The notes beneath the pieces were generated by a model, which worked only from the letters and a program-made list of their open reading frames with translations, made no database searches and was not told the origin of the DNA. From NCBI RefSeq assembly GCF_030272615.1, contig NC_081406.1:261195386-261259385 (forward strand): a stretch of DNA of 64,000 nucleotides, written 5' to 3'. Positions within the stretch are counted from its first letter, which is position 1. Each line of letters begins with the position of its first letter. Positions 23,786-35,326 of the stretch are shown here, piece after piece. Made by a program: the position numbers and the translations under genes. This DNA is from Cryptomeria japonica (Eukaryota > Streptophyta > Pinopsida > Cupressales > Cupressaceae).

Positions 23786-24450
23786 TAAAAGTCTTCAATC
23801 AAGAGATTACCCTTTTGGAATGCAACTGTATCTATTTGGAATGCATTACCCAAACACCACAATCGATCACTCGCACACGAAGTTCCACAAGTGTGATCTT
23901 TTTCAAATCCTAATATGATTTCTATCTCGTCAACCTCTAGAGGAGCCACCTGACTTGGCCCCACCCAAACCAAGATCCATTCTTCCCACTTTTCAAGATT
24001 GTATTTCTCTTCACTATCTTGCAGTTTCCCTCGTGAATTTTCAATTATAGTGCAAAGTTCTTCACGAAGGACACCACCACATCGTCTAGAGTCTATGTTT
24101 CAATTTTTTTCTTTGATTCCATGGAGGCCAATAGTACTTTGTTTGAGGAAGTGCTTCCTAAATAGTCATGGGGGGGAGAGGTAATGCTTTAAATCACCCT
24201 TCTATTGGGAGATTGTGTACATAACCTCTTGGTCTTCTGAAAGCTGATAGTTACTTTGATTCCGCCAACTCTGGTTCCACACTATAGAAATTTTTGGATA
24301 TTGACTTCCAAATATCCTTTGGTGCAAAAGCATCATTCTCATAATCAAAAAAAGGTGCTCCTTGCATGAACACATTGATTTCCTCCAAAGTGTGGCCCAA
24401 TAGGTTTCGCAGGAACTCCAAAACCAGTTAGTCCCTCCGGACATAAATTA
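23786..24450 (-). pseudogene. DRM-type cytosine methyltransferase fragment, right arm of fold-back C
   Basis: The mirror copy of the left arm. On the minus strand it reads GAPFFDYENDAFAPKDIW, FYSVEPELAESK, a stop, then GYVHNLPIEGRF, LPPMTI, a stop, and further VWVGPSQVAPLEVDEIEI, ILGFEKDHT, DRLWCLGNAFQIDTVAFQ and, across the spacer, IEDFYPNGIQ. Several stops and frameshifts differ from those of the left arm, so the two arms have decayed separately after the inverted duplication. Confidence 0.88.
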
Positions 24451-24612
24451 GAGACATCACATCAAACACTCCAGACATTGTTTGTTTGTATTGTATACTC
24501 TCTATCTATTTATCACCCTTTAACACTTTCCTCTGCTTTTCTCCAATTGCTCTCTTCTAGGCAACTAATGAGCTTGTTTCCATGTCATTCAAGATAATGC
24601 CTGCTTTCTTTC

Positions 24613-25809
24613 TGTAAAGCGGAAAATCGAACCCTAGGTGTTCCCCCCACTCCAAGGAGAGAGAAAGGAGGTCACTAGGATTGACGATTTTCACTTAGGA
24701 GAGACTTTACATTCAAAAGAGGGGTTGAAAATCACAAGATCCAATCTTACACAATGCAAGATTGAATTCTAAATGAGCTTCAAGGGTTAAGACAGCAAGG
24801 CTACCCTCTTTTGTAAAGAATGTAGATAGAAGGGTTGAACTAGGAGTGTATGTAAAAGTAAGAAAGATTCGCTTGTAGATAGAGATAGAAACACAGGATG
24901 AAGCTACAGACTTGAAATTAGTAGTAAAATGTCGAGACGATGTTGTCCTGCAAATTTGAGCGAAAGTTGACAGGACGATGGCGCCCGGAGTGCACACGGT
25001 CCTCCAAAAAATCCGCGAAATGAAGGGGGATCTGTTCGTCTCTGCACAAGGGTTCTAGATCTTCAATTATAGCTGCGTACTTGCAACCTACACATAGAAA
25101 AGAGAGGACGATTAGGGGGTTAGGGATTAGGGGTTTGCCTTTAGGTCAAACCCTAGTTTTGGAATTAACCAAGAAATGAGAATGTTGTAAATGTAAATGT
25201 TTGTAATGTAATCAAGTACTGATACCTTGTTGTAAGAATGTTTGTATTCTTACATGCGAAGGTGTAATGATGTTGTAGGTTGTATGTTGTGTGTGATATC
25301 CTCTTCAATGGTTGAATCCTTGTCTTGAATGCAACACTTAGCCTTGAATGGAGACTTAGAATGCTCAATTGCTTGAAGGAATGCTTGAATGCTTGAATGT
25401 TTGAATGTCGCTTCTGCCTCTTGTACGCATATATTTTTTCTCTTTTTTTACCCTCCCTTTTCTGAGAGGGGTAATGTAGTTTATATACTTGTCAATTAGG
25501 GTTAGAAGACTGATTTTTTCGACCTTAGGTCGACCTAGAAGCATTATTTTCCAAATTGCAAACTTAAAGACCTGATGCCCAACAAGAGACGGGGCCCAAA
25601 ATAGGGCCAGGGACCAGGGCGCTGGGTGCCATGGTCCCACCTCCCAGGACAGCAGGGTGCAAGGAAGGATCAGGCCGCAGTGTAGAAAGATGCAGTTTTT
25701 GATGTTGCAAACAGGTTTTGGGGTCTCCATTCAGGTTCAGTGTTGCGTCACCATCGTGAAGAACCAAATGCAGTCGAAATTGCAAGTGTCGCAATTTTAG
25801 GACGCTACA
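24613..25809 (-). repeat. 3' LTR of the Gag-protease element
   Basis: 1197 bases, TGTAGCGTCC...CCGCTTTACA on the minus strand. It is the near-identical partner of 31173-32431. TATA box GTATATAAACTAC on the minus strand near 25478-25490. It contains two GGAC...GGTCC stem-loops, at 24973-25002 and 25611-25637. Confidence 0.93.
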
Positions 25810-25825
25810 TTTAGCCCCCACTTTA
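25810..25825 (-). other. Polypurine tract
   Basis: TAAAGTGGGGGCTAAA on the minus strand, directly abutting the TGTAGCG start of the 3' LTR; one base different from the tract at 914-929. Confidence 0.85.
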
Positions 25826-26572
25826 GCGGGAGTATAAGCGTACGCCCATACTTTCGGTAAAGTACAAGGAAACAACATTGAAAGACTTTCACCACGTCAA
25901 GGAGGCAAGATACACCAAGCCCCTAGTGGACTAAGGATCTTACGACTTCGATTGACAAAGTAAAAGGGAAGATCACGAGGGAGAACCATGACTGTCAGTA
26001 GTAAGGTTCCCTCACTATGAGTCATGCAAGAAAGATATCAAAAATTTTCAAGGCAAAGCTAAATTTGTCAAGAAATTTTCAAGTACCTTGAAGAGATATG
26101 AACGAGGTGTATGCCCCCTACGTTAAAGCGATCACACACGCCTCATCGGGGGTGTTTGCTTTAAGGTAGTGATACACATAAGAAATGAGAAGGGAAAGGA
26201 GCACGTTATCACAAAGATTTAGCCCCCAAGTGTGAGATAAACCCAAGGATAATAGACACAAAACACAAATCATGAGGTGACTTCACTTTCCTTGGGGTCA
26301 GTATGCTGTATGATAATTCATGCATAATTGTTCTTCATTCCCCAATCAAGGAAGGTCACTTAGAAGAAGGGAACACATGTGTCTTTTGAGTCAACATGAG
26401 AGAGACCAAAAGAGATCTCAATGCTTTGCATCATCCTCAAGTAGACAACACTAAGGACAACAAATAAAAGAATGAGAATAACACATAGAAGAAGTAACAA
26501 AAGATATAGAGGAGGAGAGAGTCTGCTATGCTAATGAAACTAGTCTAGCGCATCATCCACCCCCTGATCTTG
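25826..26572 (-). other. Noncoding stretch between Gag-protease frame and 3' LTR
   Basis: About 750 bases where an autonomous element would carry polymerase. No polymerase or integrase motif is visible and frames are short. Confidence 0.6.
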
Positions 26573-29500
26573 CTAATCAATATTTCGAGAAGGCAGGGAA
26601 CACGCTAGATGAGGAACATCCAACACAACAGATGGAGCTATCACAAGATCCAAACAAGGGCTATGTTCATGTTCCAAGCCACGTTGTTCTTGTCTAGGAG
26701 CTAGGATAAGTGCTTTAGAAAATTTGTTAGATAAATGGTTATCAACATCAACAAATTCATATTCACTATCAGAAGCAAGAGAAGTAACATTTTCATCATG
26801 AATAACATTTTCATCTATATCATCATCAAGATTTAAAAAAATAGGATCTTTAACTCGCACAGGATCAAAACCATCATGCATCTTATGCTTAGGAGATTTT
26901 GGCTCACTTTTCGGCTGAGGAGAAAATGGAATAATACTAGCTGAAGGTGTTTTTGGGGATTGCAAAGTTTGAGAAGTAGCTGCACAAGCTCTAAGATGAC
27001 GCTTTCGTCGATATTCGTGCACAGAACGATTTCGTCTAATCTTAGTAGGAAGTTGAGAAGATTGAGGAGGAGGAATGTTCTCATCCTTATCACTTGGGTG
27101 TTTAGGTTGTGGTCTCTTAGGTTGGATAATAGGAGAAGAAGAAGGTCTCTTCTCTTTATAAGAGGAAGGAGGAGGAACTGCTCCATATAAAGGAGGAATA
27201 TTTGGTTTAGGAAGGAGACCAAGTCCATCATGACGAGGAGGTATAGGTCTACCTTTAGAAAGTTTATTAGACATAGACATAGTCACATCCATAGGAATGG
27301 GTTGAGAATCTTCTTGAGGAAAGACATTAGTTTTATCTTTCAAAGGAAGAACTTCCTTCTCAAGAACGATAGGAAGATCAAGTTTGGGTGTTCGAGGTTC
27401 ACTTAGAGATAGGATCATATCTTTTTTCCACTTTTGATAAGATTTGAAAAGATGATCACTTCGCGGTGGAAGAGATTGGAATTGTTTAGGCCAAAAATAG
27501 TCAATAGGAACGCTAGAAGTTCTTTCAGCTGGTTTAAAGAAACTATGATTGATAGTAACAACTTCACCAATATGGGGAAATTTCAAACACTTGTGAAAAG
27601 GAGAAGCAATCGCTTTCATGGAAGATAGCCAAGGATAGCCTAGCTTCACACGAAATTGTTCGGATGATGGAATAATAGCAAAGCTCACATCAAGGGATTT
27701 GTTATGGAACTCAATAGGTAATGTAATAGAACCAATTGCAGGAGAAGAAAATGCATCAAATAATTTCACAACCACATTTGTTTTGTCATAGATCACTTGA
27801 TTCAATTGCAAAGTAAAAAGAAATTCTTCAGTAATAACATTAACCATGCAAGAAGGATCAATAAGCACTCCACGGCAAGGTGTATTCTTGACTTTTGCAA
27901 CTATATATAAAGGACCATCAGGTGCCCTGATAGTTTCACTGGAATCAAATGTGATGGAAGGTTCTTTAGGGATTTTCTGCTGCTCTAAAAAGTTAATCAC
28001 ATTCGGAGTCATAGACACAAGACCATCAGGTGAGAAAGAGGAATCATTAGTCTCAATCACATTAGAGGTATGAGAAGGTAATGGATCAGTAAAAATCTTA
28101 AGATTTTGGTTAGGAAGAGCTACCGATGTGTTGCCTTTATCATTCATATCTGAAACAGAGATAGTATTGTTATCAATCAACTCTTGAATTTTACCCTTTA
28201 AAGCAAAACATTTTTCAGTATCATGCCCAGGTTGACGATGAAAATGACAAAAAGATTTGTTATCAAAATAGGGTGAATTAATCTTTGCAGGATCTATTTG
28301 CTTTATAGGAGGGAGAGTAAGCACATTTTGTTCCAATAACTTATTCATAATACTATGCAATGATTCATTCAAAGGAGTAAACTTTCTTTCTTTCTTGAAA
28401 AACTTAGAAATAGGAGGCACACCTGATGCTGCATTCACATTGTTGTTGATGATGTTTTCATTGAACTTAACGAACCCTCTATTCGGTTTAAACTTCCCAA
28501 ATGGTTGTTGACTACTATCACCCTTATCACTCGGAGCCATAGGATTTTCTTGTTCCATTTGACTCACAGTCGGTTGATAATTGTGAAGAGTTGCACACAA
28601 CTGTTGGAAAGAAGTAAACTCAGAAAACATAAGTTTTTCTCTAATATCTTTTTGTAAATTAGAAATAAAAATTCTTTGAATATCATTGTTAGCTACTGGA
28701 AAAGAAATTTGAGCACACAAATGCTTATATCTACCAATGAAATTAGTCACTTTTTCTTTAACACCTTGTTTACAATGCATTAAATCAATCAAAGTAACTT
28801 TAGGACTTATATTGTTTTGAAATTGTTGAATAAAAGCATTTGCAAGTTGTTGGAAAGAAGTAATAGAATAGGAAGGCAACGAGCAATACCATTGTAGAGC
28901 CTTATCTCTTAATGTCCTAGTAAATAGTTTTGCAAGCTACCTTTGGTCATGAGCAAAATCGGTACATACTGTTTGAAAGGCCTTAACATGTGTTAGAGGA
29001 TCACCTTTACCATTATAAAGATCTAATTGCGGGATTTCAACATGCTTAGGGGGGATAGCTCGAACAATGTCAAGAGAAAGTGGGCTCGCAACATCAAATG
29101 CGGGCACACTAAACTTAGATTGATTCATAGAGGCAATTTGTTGCTGTAAAGAAGAGACAGTTTGTGCAAGATTGTTAATGGTTGCTTCAGTTGAAGAGTT
29201 CATATTAGACATGTTAGATTGTGATGGAGGTATTATGTTATTGAAAGAAGGTATTGATTGAGAGTAAGGTGGCGGGACACTATGATGGTTAGTCATAGGA
29301 GATGATTGGAAACAAGGAACACTACAAGGAGGAATGGAATGGTTGAATGAATTGCCCCCTTGCGTCATGTTCATTTGTGGAGATGTAATAGGGACACTCA
29401 TTGAAGGAATAAATGAAGAAATTAGATTGAATGAAGGAAGAGGGTTGATTGAAGAGGAAGGATTGCCCCCATGACTAGTGATCATAGGTGGAATGTTTTG

Positions 29501-29989
29501 TATTGAAGTAGTCATTATGTTTGATGTAAAAGTAGGTATACTAGCAATAGAAGTTGTCAAAGGAATAGAATGATTGACTCGAGTAGGAGGTTGTGTATAA
29601 CCTAAATTTTTGGCACAACTCTTCATAGGCATCACATTCGAATCCATGATGTGTGCAATACCATGCAAAATATCAATTCGATTCTTATCACTTTGAACCA
29701 TACATTTTAGACCCTCAATTAATGAAAGAGCTTGACTATCGGGATACTCTTGAGACATCCATTGCTGAAAATCATCAAATTGGTTATCCAATTTCAAAAG
29801 TTGTTCTACAGAAACCTCATGGAGAGCTTCTTCATCATTAAGAAGATTAGAGGAATTACCCGTGTCCTCGTTAAAGAGGCCATTCAAATTAGGTTCCATC
29901 TCCTCGGTAGTTAAACCTTGGAAAGACTTAATTCTAAGGCTTCGTCTAACGGGAATAGTGTAAGTAGGGCTTATTGTTGTAAAACTCAT
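26573..29989 (-). pseudogene. Gag-protease reading frame with one in-frame TAG
   Basis: A single minus-strand frame of 1139 codons from ATG at 29989 to the stop at 26573, interrupted only by TAG at 28937-28939 (codon 351). Order: Ser/Pro/Asn-rich N-terminus with the SLRIKSFQGL segment; a retrotransposon Gag domain spanning the TAG (LYNGKGDPLTHVKAF, then TRTLRDKALQWYCSLP and the following helices, codons about 315-480); a zinc-knuckle-like CHFHRQPGHDTEKCFALK (about 580-600); a retropepsin-like domain with VLIDPSCMVNVIT (about 705) and YPWLSSM; then a long Pro-rich, basic tail. The usual D-T/S-G of the protease is D-P-S. Gag packages the RNA and the protease cleaves Gag. It could be an old stop mutation or a readthrough codon; sequence alone does not decide. 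Confidence 0.9.
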
Positions 29990-31151
29990 GCACTAGAGAG
30001 GGAGAGAAGATTTTGAATTTAGAGGTAGCAAATTTCAATAAAATCAGCCAATCTCCTAGATTTAGGCTGTTAAATGCAATCACGACAATCTCCCGAAATT
30101 TCAAAAAAAATGTCAGGGACCGTGGCGAACGGAGTGCACACGGTCCTTGCAAATTTTTTTGAAATTTTCAGGGATGAAAGTTATGATGATTTTAAAGCTA
30201 ATCTGAAAAAATTGAGTGATTTTACGATCTGTAGATAGGCCAAATTAAAGTTGCAATCTCAAAATTGAACCCTACCAAGATTGTTGAAAAATGCAAGATT
30301 TGAATTTTGAAAAAGAGAGGGAAACTGAAATTTTGAATTTTATGATTTTAGAGGGAATACCAAAGGCAATGCCAGCTTTGAAATTTAAAAGTTGACTCAA
30401 TTTTATGCAAAATTCAGTTTTGAAAGCGGAAATCAAAGTTGTTGCAATTAAACACTTAATTTCAAAATTCACAAACTGCAAAAATTTGAATAAAGAACTG
30501 AAACTTTGAATGAATGCCAACACACTTTTCAGATTTAGGACAATAAGAAACACAATTTTGACACAAAATTTCAATTTCAACAATTTTTGAATGATTAGAA
30601 CCCTTAATCCAAGCAATCACTAGACCAACTTTGACCTTAATCTTGAAAGTGTTAGAATTGATGAAATCAGCCAAGATTCTGGATTTTAGCAGAAAAATAC
30701 AGTAAGATCTAGCTCCTGAAATTTCAGAAAAAATGTCGGGGACAGTGGCGCTCGGGGTGCACACGGTCCTCGCAACTTTTTTCAAAATTTTTAGGGATGA
30801 AAGATATTATGATTGTGTTGCGGAATCCAAAGTTACAACCGATTTGGAGATGTTTTGATCAGTGAAATTATCGGTCAAAGGTTGAATCAAGAGGGTTTTA
30901 AAAATTAGGGTTTTGACACTTAACCACTTAATTTTCAGAATTAAAGCACAAATATGAATTGACAATTTGCAATAGAAGGTTAGATCTGAAACAAGCATTA
31001 ACAATTAAACATTTCACAAGCTCAATTACTAAAAAGAAAATTTAGGGTTTTTATGCAATTAACCTCTAAAATTTGCAAAAGATCAAACATGGAAATGTAA
31101 TTAAGCAAGCAAATTTTTCAGATCTAACCATGAATAATCAGAATTAGGATG
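29990..31151 (-). other. 5' leader of the Gag-protease element with internal duplication
   Basis: About 1.15 kb untranslated leader between primer-binding site and Gag start. Two related blocks of about 150 bases (about 30020-30180 and 30650-30800) each contain AATTTCA.AAAAAATGTC, a GGAC...GGTCC stem-loop (30117-30146; 30740-30769) and CAGGGATGAAAG-type sequence. Short frames only. Confidence 0.7.
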
Positions 31152-31172
31152 TTCACGTCGGGTTCACCAAAA
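31152..31172 (-). other. Primer-binding site of the Gag-protease element
   Basis: On the minus strand the LTR end TTTACA is followed by TTTTGGTGAACCCGACGTGA. Identical in its core to the junctions at 8040-8059 and 59671-59688. Confidence 0.8.
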
Positions 31173-32431
31173 TGTAAAGCGGAAAATCAAACCCTAGGTG
31201 TTCCCCCCACTCCAAGGAGAGAGAAAGGAGGTCACTAGGATTGACGATTTTCACTTAGGAGAGACTTTACATTCAAAAGAGGGGTTGAAACCCACAAGAT
31301 CCAATCCCACACAATGCAAGATTGAATGCTGAATGAGTTTCAAGGGTTAAGACAGCAAGGCTACCCTCTTTTGTAAAGAATGTAGATAGAAGGGTTGAAC
31401 TAGGAGTGTATGTAAAAGTAAGAAAGATTCGCTTGTAGACGGAGATAGAAACACGGGATGAAGCTACGGACCTGAAATTAGTAGTAAAATGTCGAGATGA
31501 TGTTGTCCTACAAATTTGAGCGAAAGTTGACGGGACGATGGCGCCCGGAGTGCACATAGTCCTCCGAAAAATCCGCGAAATGAAGGGGGATCTGTTCGTC
31601 TCTGTACAAGGGTTCCAGATCTTCAATTACAGCCATGTACCTGCAACCTACACACAGAAAAGAGAGGACGATTGGGGGGTTAGGGATTACGGGTTTGCCT
31701 TCAGGTCAAGCCCCGATTTTGGAATTAACCAAGAAATGAGAATGTTGTAAATGTAAATGTTTGTAATGTAATCAAGTACTGATACCTTGTTGTAAGAATG
31801 TTTGTATTCTTACATGCGAAGGTGTAATGATGTTGTAGGTTGTATCTTGTGTGTGATCTCCTCTTCAATGGTTGAATCCTTGTCTTGAATGCAACACTTA
31901 GCCTTGAATGGAGACTTAGAATGCTCAATTGCTTGAAGGAATGCTTGAACACTTGAATGTTTGAATGTCACTTCCGCCTCTTGTACGCATATATTTTTTC
32001 TCTTTTTTTACCCTCCCTTTTTTGAGAGGGGAAATGTAGTTTATATACTTGTCAATTAGGGTTAGAAGACTGATTTTTCCGACCTTAGGCCGACCTTGAA
32101 GCATTATTTTCCAAATTACAAACTTAAAGACCCGATGCCCAACAAGAGACCGGGCCCAAAATAGGGCCAGGGACCAGGGCGCTGGGTGACATGGTCCTGG
32201 GGGACCAGGGTGCTAGGTGCCATGGTCCTGAAGGACGAGGGCGCTGGGCGCCATGGTCCCACCTCCCGGGACAGCAGGGTGCAAGGAAGGATCAAGCCAC
32301 AGTGCAGAAAGATGTAGTTTTTGATGTCGCAAACAGGTTTTGGGGTCTCCATTCAGGTTCAGTGTTGCGTCGCCATCGTGAAGACCCAAATGCAATCGAA
32401 ATTGCAAGTGTCACAATTTTAGGACGCTACA
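31173..32431 (-). repeat. 5' LTR of the Gag-protease element
   Basis: 1259 bases, 62 longer than the 3' LTR because a segment of about 31 bases containing a GGACC...GGTCC stem-loop is present three times (about 32168-32262) instead of once. TATA box on the minus strand near 32037-32050. This is the promoter-bearing LTR. Confidence 0.93.
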
Positions 32432-33076
32432 CTTTCTTTTAGGAAATTTGCTTGTAGATGACTCTAAAGCTTGTATTTTCTACTTCTGTACAAATATAAA
32501 TTTTAATTGATGCTCAGATAATAATTAAATAAAATAAGCATTTGTAAAGAAAAGTTTTAGTCATTCGATGTTACATATTATTTGACGGAAAGATCCTAGA
32601 CAATTCTTGGAGAAAGGAAACATCATTTATAATCATTTTTTTCAAATAACGCTGAATCAAATAAATAATAAATGTTTAATGCACTTTTTAAAAATAGAAC
32701 TCGTTCAATGCTTTCATTCACCGATGGCAAAGCCATTTGACCCACATTATCTCTCGCCGTCGGATTTCCGATGACAACTAATGAAACGTTCGACAAGGAT
32801 GTTGTATATCTGACATCACATCCATGTCGACGGTCGTCAAGGAGAAATCATAACATCCGTTGGATTTTTGACGGAAATCTGACAATATTTGTGGTGAGGG
32901 GTGCAAATATAGCCACGGTCATATGAGTTCATTACATTGTCGGACAACCAATGCAAATGGCATCGTCGGGTAGCCCGATGACGAGTTTTCAACAATAAAT
33001 TTTGGCGAAAGTCCGACATTTGGTCGTCGCAAATTCGACAATTAGGCGTCAGAAATTAGGCCCAAATGTACTAGTG
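32432..33076 (-). mobile_element. CACTA-like transposon terminus containing the outer end of fold-back C
   Basis: On the minus strand the right edge reads CACTAGTACATTTGGGCCTA and is followed by many TCGACGA/GTCGTCG/CCGACGA words, as in the subterminal repeats of plant CACTA (En/Spm) elements. The first 320 bases belong to the right arm of fold-back C. I could not find a matching left terminus, and no transposase is present, so the whole could be a non-autonomous element that captured DRM sequence. Confidence 0.5.
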
Positions 33077-33079
33077 TAT

Positions 33080-33875
33080 AGATCTATCTTCATGTATATT
33101 TATATCTCATTATCTCTAAATCTCACTTATTCACTCCATCTCTCCCTCCATTTGTCTTACTCTCTCTATCACTTTCTATCCATATCTATCTCTATCTGCA
33201 TTTTCACATCTCCATCTCTTTCCCTATCAATCTCTATTTCTATATGTTCCTCTATCTTTATATATCTTCCTCTATACATGATTAATCTACTACTCTGTCT
33301 CTTCCTCTATTGCCCTCTTGAAGTATCTTTCTCTTTCTCTACCTATATCTCTTTATTTAATCCATCTTTATATATCTCTGGCTCTCTCACCACATCCTTC
33401 TCTATAGTGCCTTTATATATCTCTATATTTCCCTCTTTCTCTTTCCCTCTCTATCTCTCCCTATCTATAATCTCTATCTCTCTTTCTCACTCTCTTGCAC
33501 TATCTATATTTCTCTATCTACCGATATTTCTCTTCCTTTATATCTCTCTATCTCTTCCTTTTTTTATCTCACTCTCTTTACCCTCTCTATTCATTTTTCT
33601 CCATCTCTTTATATATTTATCTTTGTCTTTACCTCTCTCTTTCTCTATATCTATTCATCTCCCTCTCCCTTTATCTTCATTTTTATCTCTATCTTCCTCT
33701 CTCCTTTTCAATATCTAGATATGTCTACCTCTTTCTATCCATCCTTGTCCTTTAGTTTTTATGCCTCTCACTTCATACTATTTTAATATCTATATCTCTA
33801 TTTATGTCCTTGTCCTTTAGTTCTTCTCCTTCTCTTTAGCTCTTCATCTCTCTTCACCCTTATATCTCTCCTTAT
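33080..33875 (+). repeat. Pyrimidine-rich low-complexity tract
   Basis: TCTCTATATCTC/CCCTCTTTCTCTTTCCC-type words over 0.8 kb. The Ser/Leu/Ile/Tyr-rich frames crossing it are compositional. It borders the palindromic array on its left side. Confidence 0.9.
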
Positions 33876-33884
33876 TTGAAACTT

Positions 33885-35326
33885 AGTACATATGGTGTCC
33901 TAAGGGGTCATAGAACACCATATGACCCCTTTGGACACAATATGACCCCTAACGACACCATATGGTCTCCTAAGGGGTTATATGGTGTCCTAAGGGGTCA
34001 TAAAACATCATATGACCCCTTAAGACACAATAAGACCCCTAATGACACCATATGGTGTCCTAAGGGGTCATTCGATACCAAATGACCCCTTAGGACACCA
34101 TACGACCCCTAATGACACAATGTGGCATCCTAAAGGGTCATATGGTGTCCTAAGGGGTCATAGGACACCATATGACCCCTTAGGACACCATATGACCCAT
34201 TAGGAAACAATACAACCCCCGACAACACCTGAGGAGTCATATAGTGTCCTAAGGGGTCATATTATGTCCTAAGGGGTCATAGGGCACCATATGACCCCTA
34301 ACGAAACAAAATGATGCCTAACAATACCTAAGGGGTCATATGGTGTTCTAAGGGGTCATAGGACACCATATGACCCCTTAGCACACTATACGACCCCTAA
34401 TGACATGATATAGTGTCCTAAGGGGTCATATGGTGTCCTAAGGGGTCATAGGACACCATATGATCTCTTAGGAGACCATATGACCCATAACGACATAATA
34501 TGGTGTTCTAAGGGGTCATAGAACACCATATGGCCCATAACGACACCATGTGATGTCCTAAGGGGTCATAAAACCCAATATGATCCCTAACGATGTCATA
34601 TAGTCTCCTAAGGGGTCATAGGACACCATATGACCCCTTAGGACACAATACGACCCCTTAGGACACAATACAACCCCTTAAGACACAAAATAAACCCTAA
34701 CAACACCTAAGGGGTCATATAGTTTCCTAAGGAGTCATAGGACACCATATGACTCCTTAGCACACCATACGACTCCTAACGACACCATATGGTGTCCTAA
34801 GGTGTCATATGGTATCCTAAGGGGTCATAGAACACCATATGACCCCTTAGGACACCATACGCCACAAAACAACACCAAATGGTATCCTAAGGGGTCATAT
34901 GGTGTCCTAAGCGGTCATAGGATACCATACAACCCATAGCACCATATAGTGTCCCAAGGGGTCATATGGTGTCCTAAGGGGTCATAGGACACCATATGAC
35001 CCATTAGGACACAATACAACCCCTAATGACACAGAAGGGGTCATATAGTGTCCTAAGGGGTAATAGGACACCATATGACCCCTTAGGACACCATACGACC
35101 CCTTACGACACCATATGGTGTTCTAAGGGGTCATATGGTATCCTAATGGGTCATATAACACCATATGACTCCTTAGAACACAAGAAGACCCATAACGACA
35201 TGATGTGGTGTCCTAAGGGGTCATATGGTGTCACGAGACACCATATGAACCCTTAGAACACAATATGACCCCTAACGATACCTAAGGGGTCATATGGTGT
35301 CCTAAGGAGTTATATGATGTCTTAGG
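33885..35326. repeat. Palindromic 20-bp array, left part
   Basis: Built almost entirely from CCTAAGGGGTCATATGGTGT and its inverse ACACCATATGACCCCTTAGG, with point changes. Head-to-tail runs switch orientation every one to three units, so many inverted pairs form long stems; two opposed units make a perfect palindrome around CCATATGG or CCTTAGG. The array resumes at 48303 after the inserted retrotransposon. Short open frames in it are by-products of the repeat. Confidence 0.97.

Larger units (their letters stand above)
22665..24612. repeat. Large inverted repeat (fold-back C), interrupted by a retrotransposon
   Basis: The left arm (about 22665-23780, 1116 bases) is the inverse of 23815-24612 plus 32432-32752 (about 1119 bases together), with a spacer of roughly 35 bases. 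The arms match along their whole length with scattered substitutions, for example CGATGTGGTGGTGTCCTTCG against CGAAGGACACCACCACATCG. The LTR element at 24613-32431 is inserted in the right arm. Both arms carry DRM methyltransferase sequence. Confidence 0.9.
24613..32431 (-). mobile_element. Complete non-autonomous LTR retrotransposon with Gag-protease only
   Basis: 7.8 kb, bounded by LTRs and a perfect 5-bp target duplication CTTTC (24608-24612 and 32432-32436). On the minus strand the order is 5' LTR, primer-binding site, leader of about 1.1 kb, a Gag-protease frame, a noncoding stretch, polypurine tract, 3' LTR. There is no reverse transcriptase, RNase H or integrase, so it would depend on proteins from a related element; this organisation corresponds to the class called TR-GAG. 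It sits inside one arm of the DRM fold-back C. Confidence 0.93.

Noticed and set aside
24637..24660. ACCCTAGG words near LTR ends as telomere-like repeats
   Set aside because: Single occurrences at homologous LTR positions, not tandem TTTAGGG units.
33876..35256. Open frames and CRISPR-like look of the palindromic array
   Set aside because: The frames simply translate the 20-bp unit; there are no unique spacers of constant length and the context is a plant genome.
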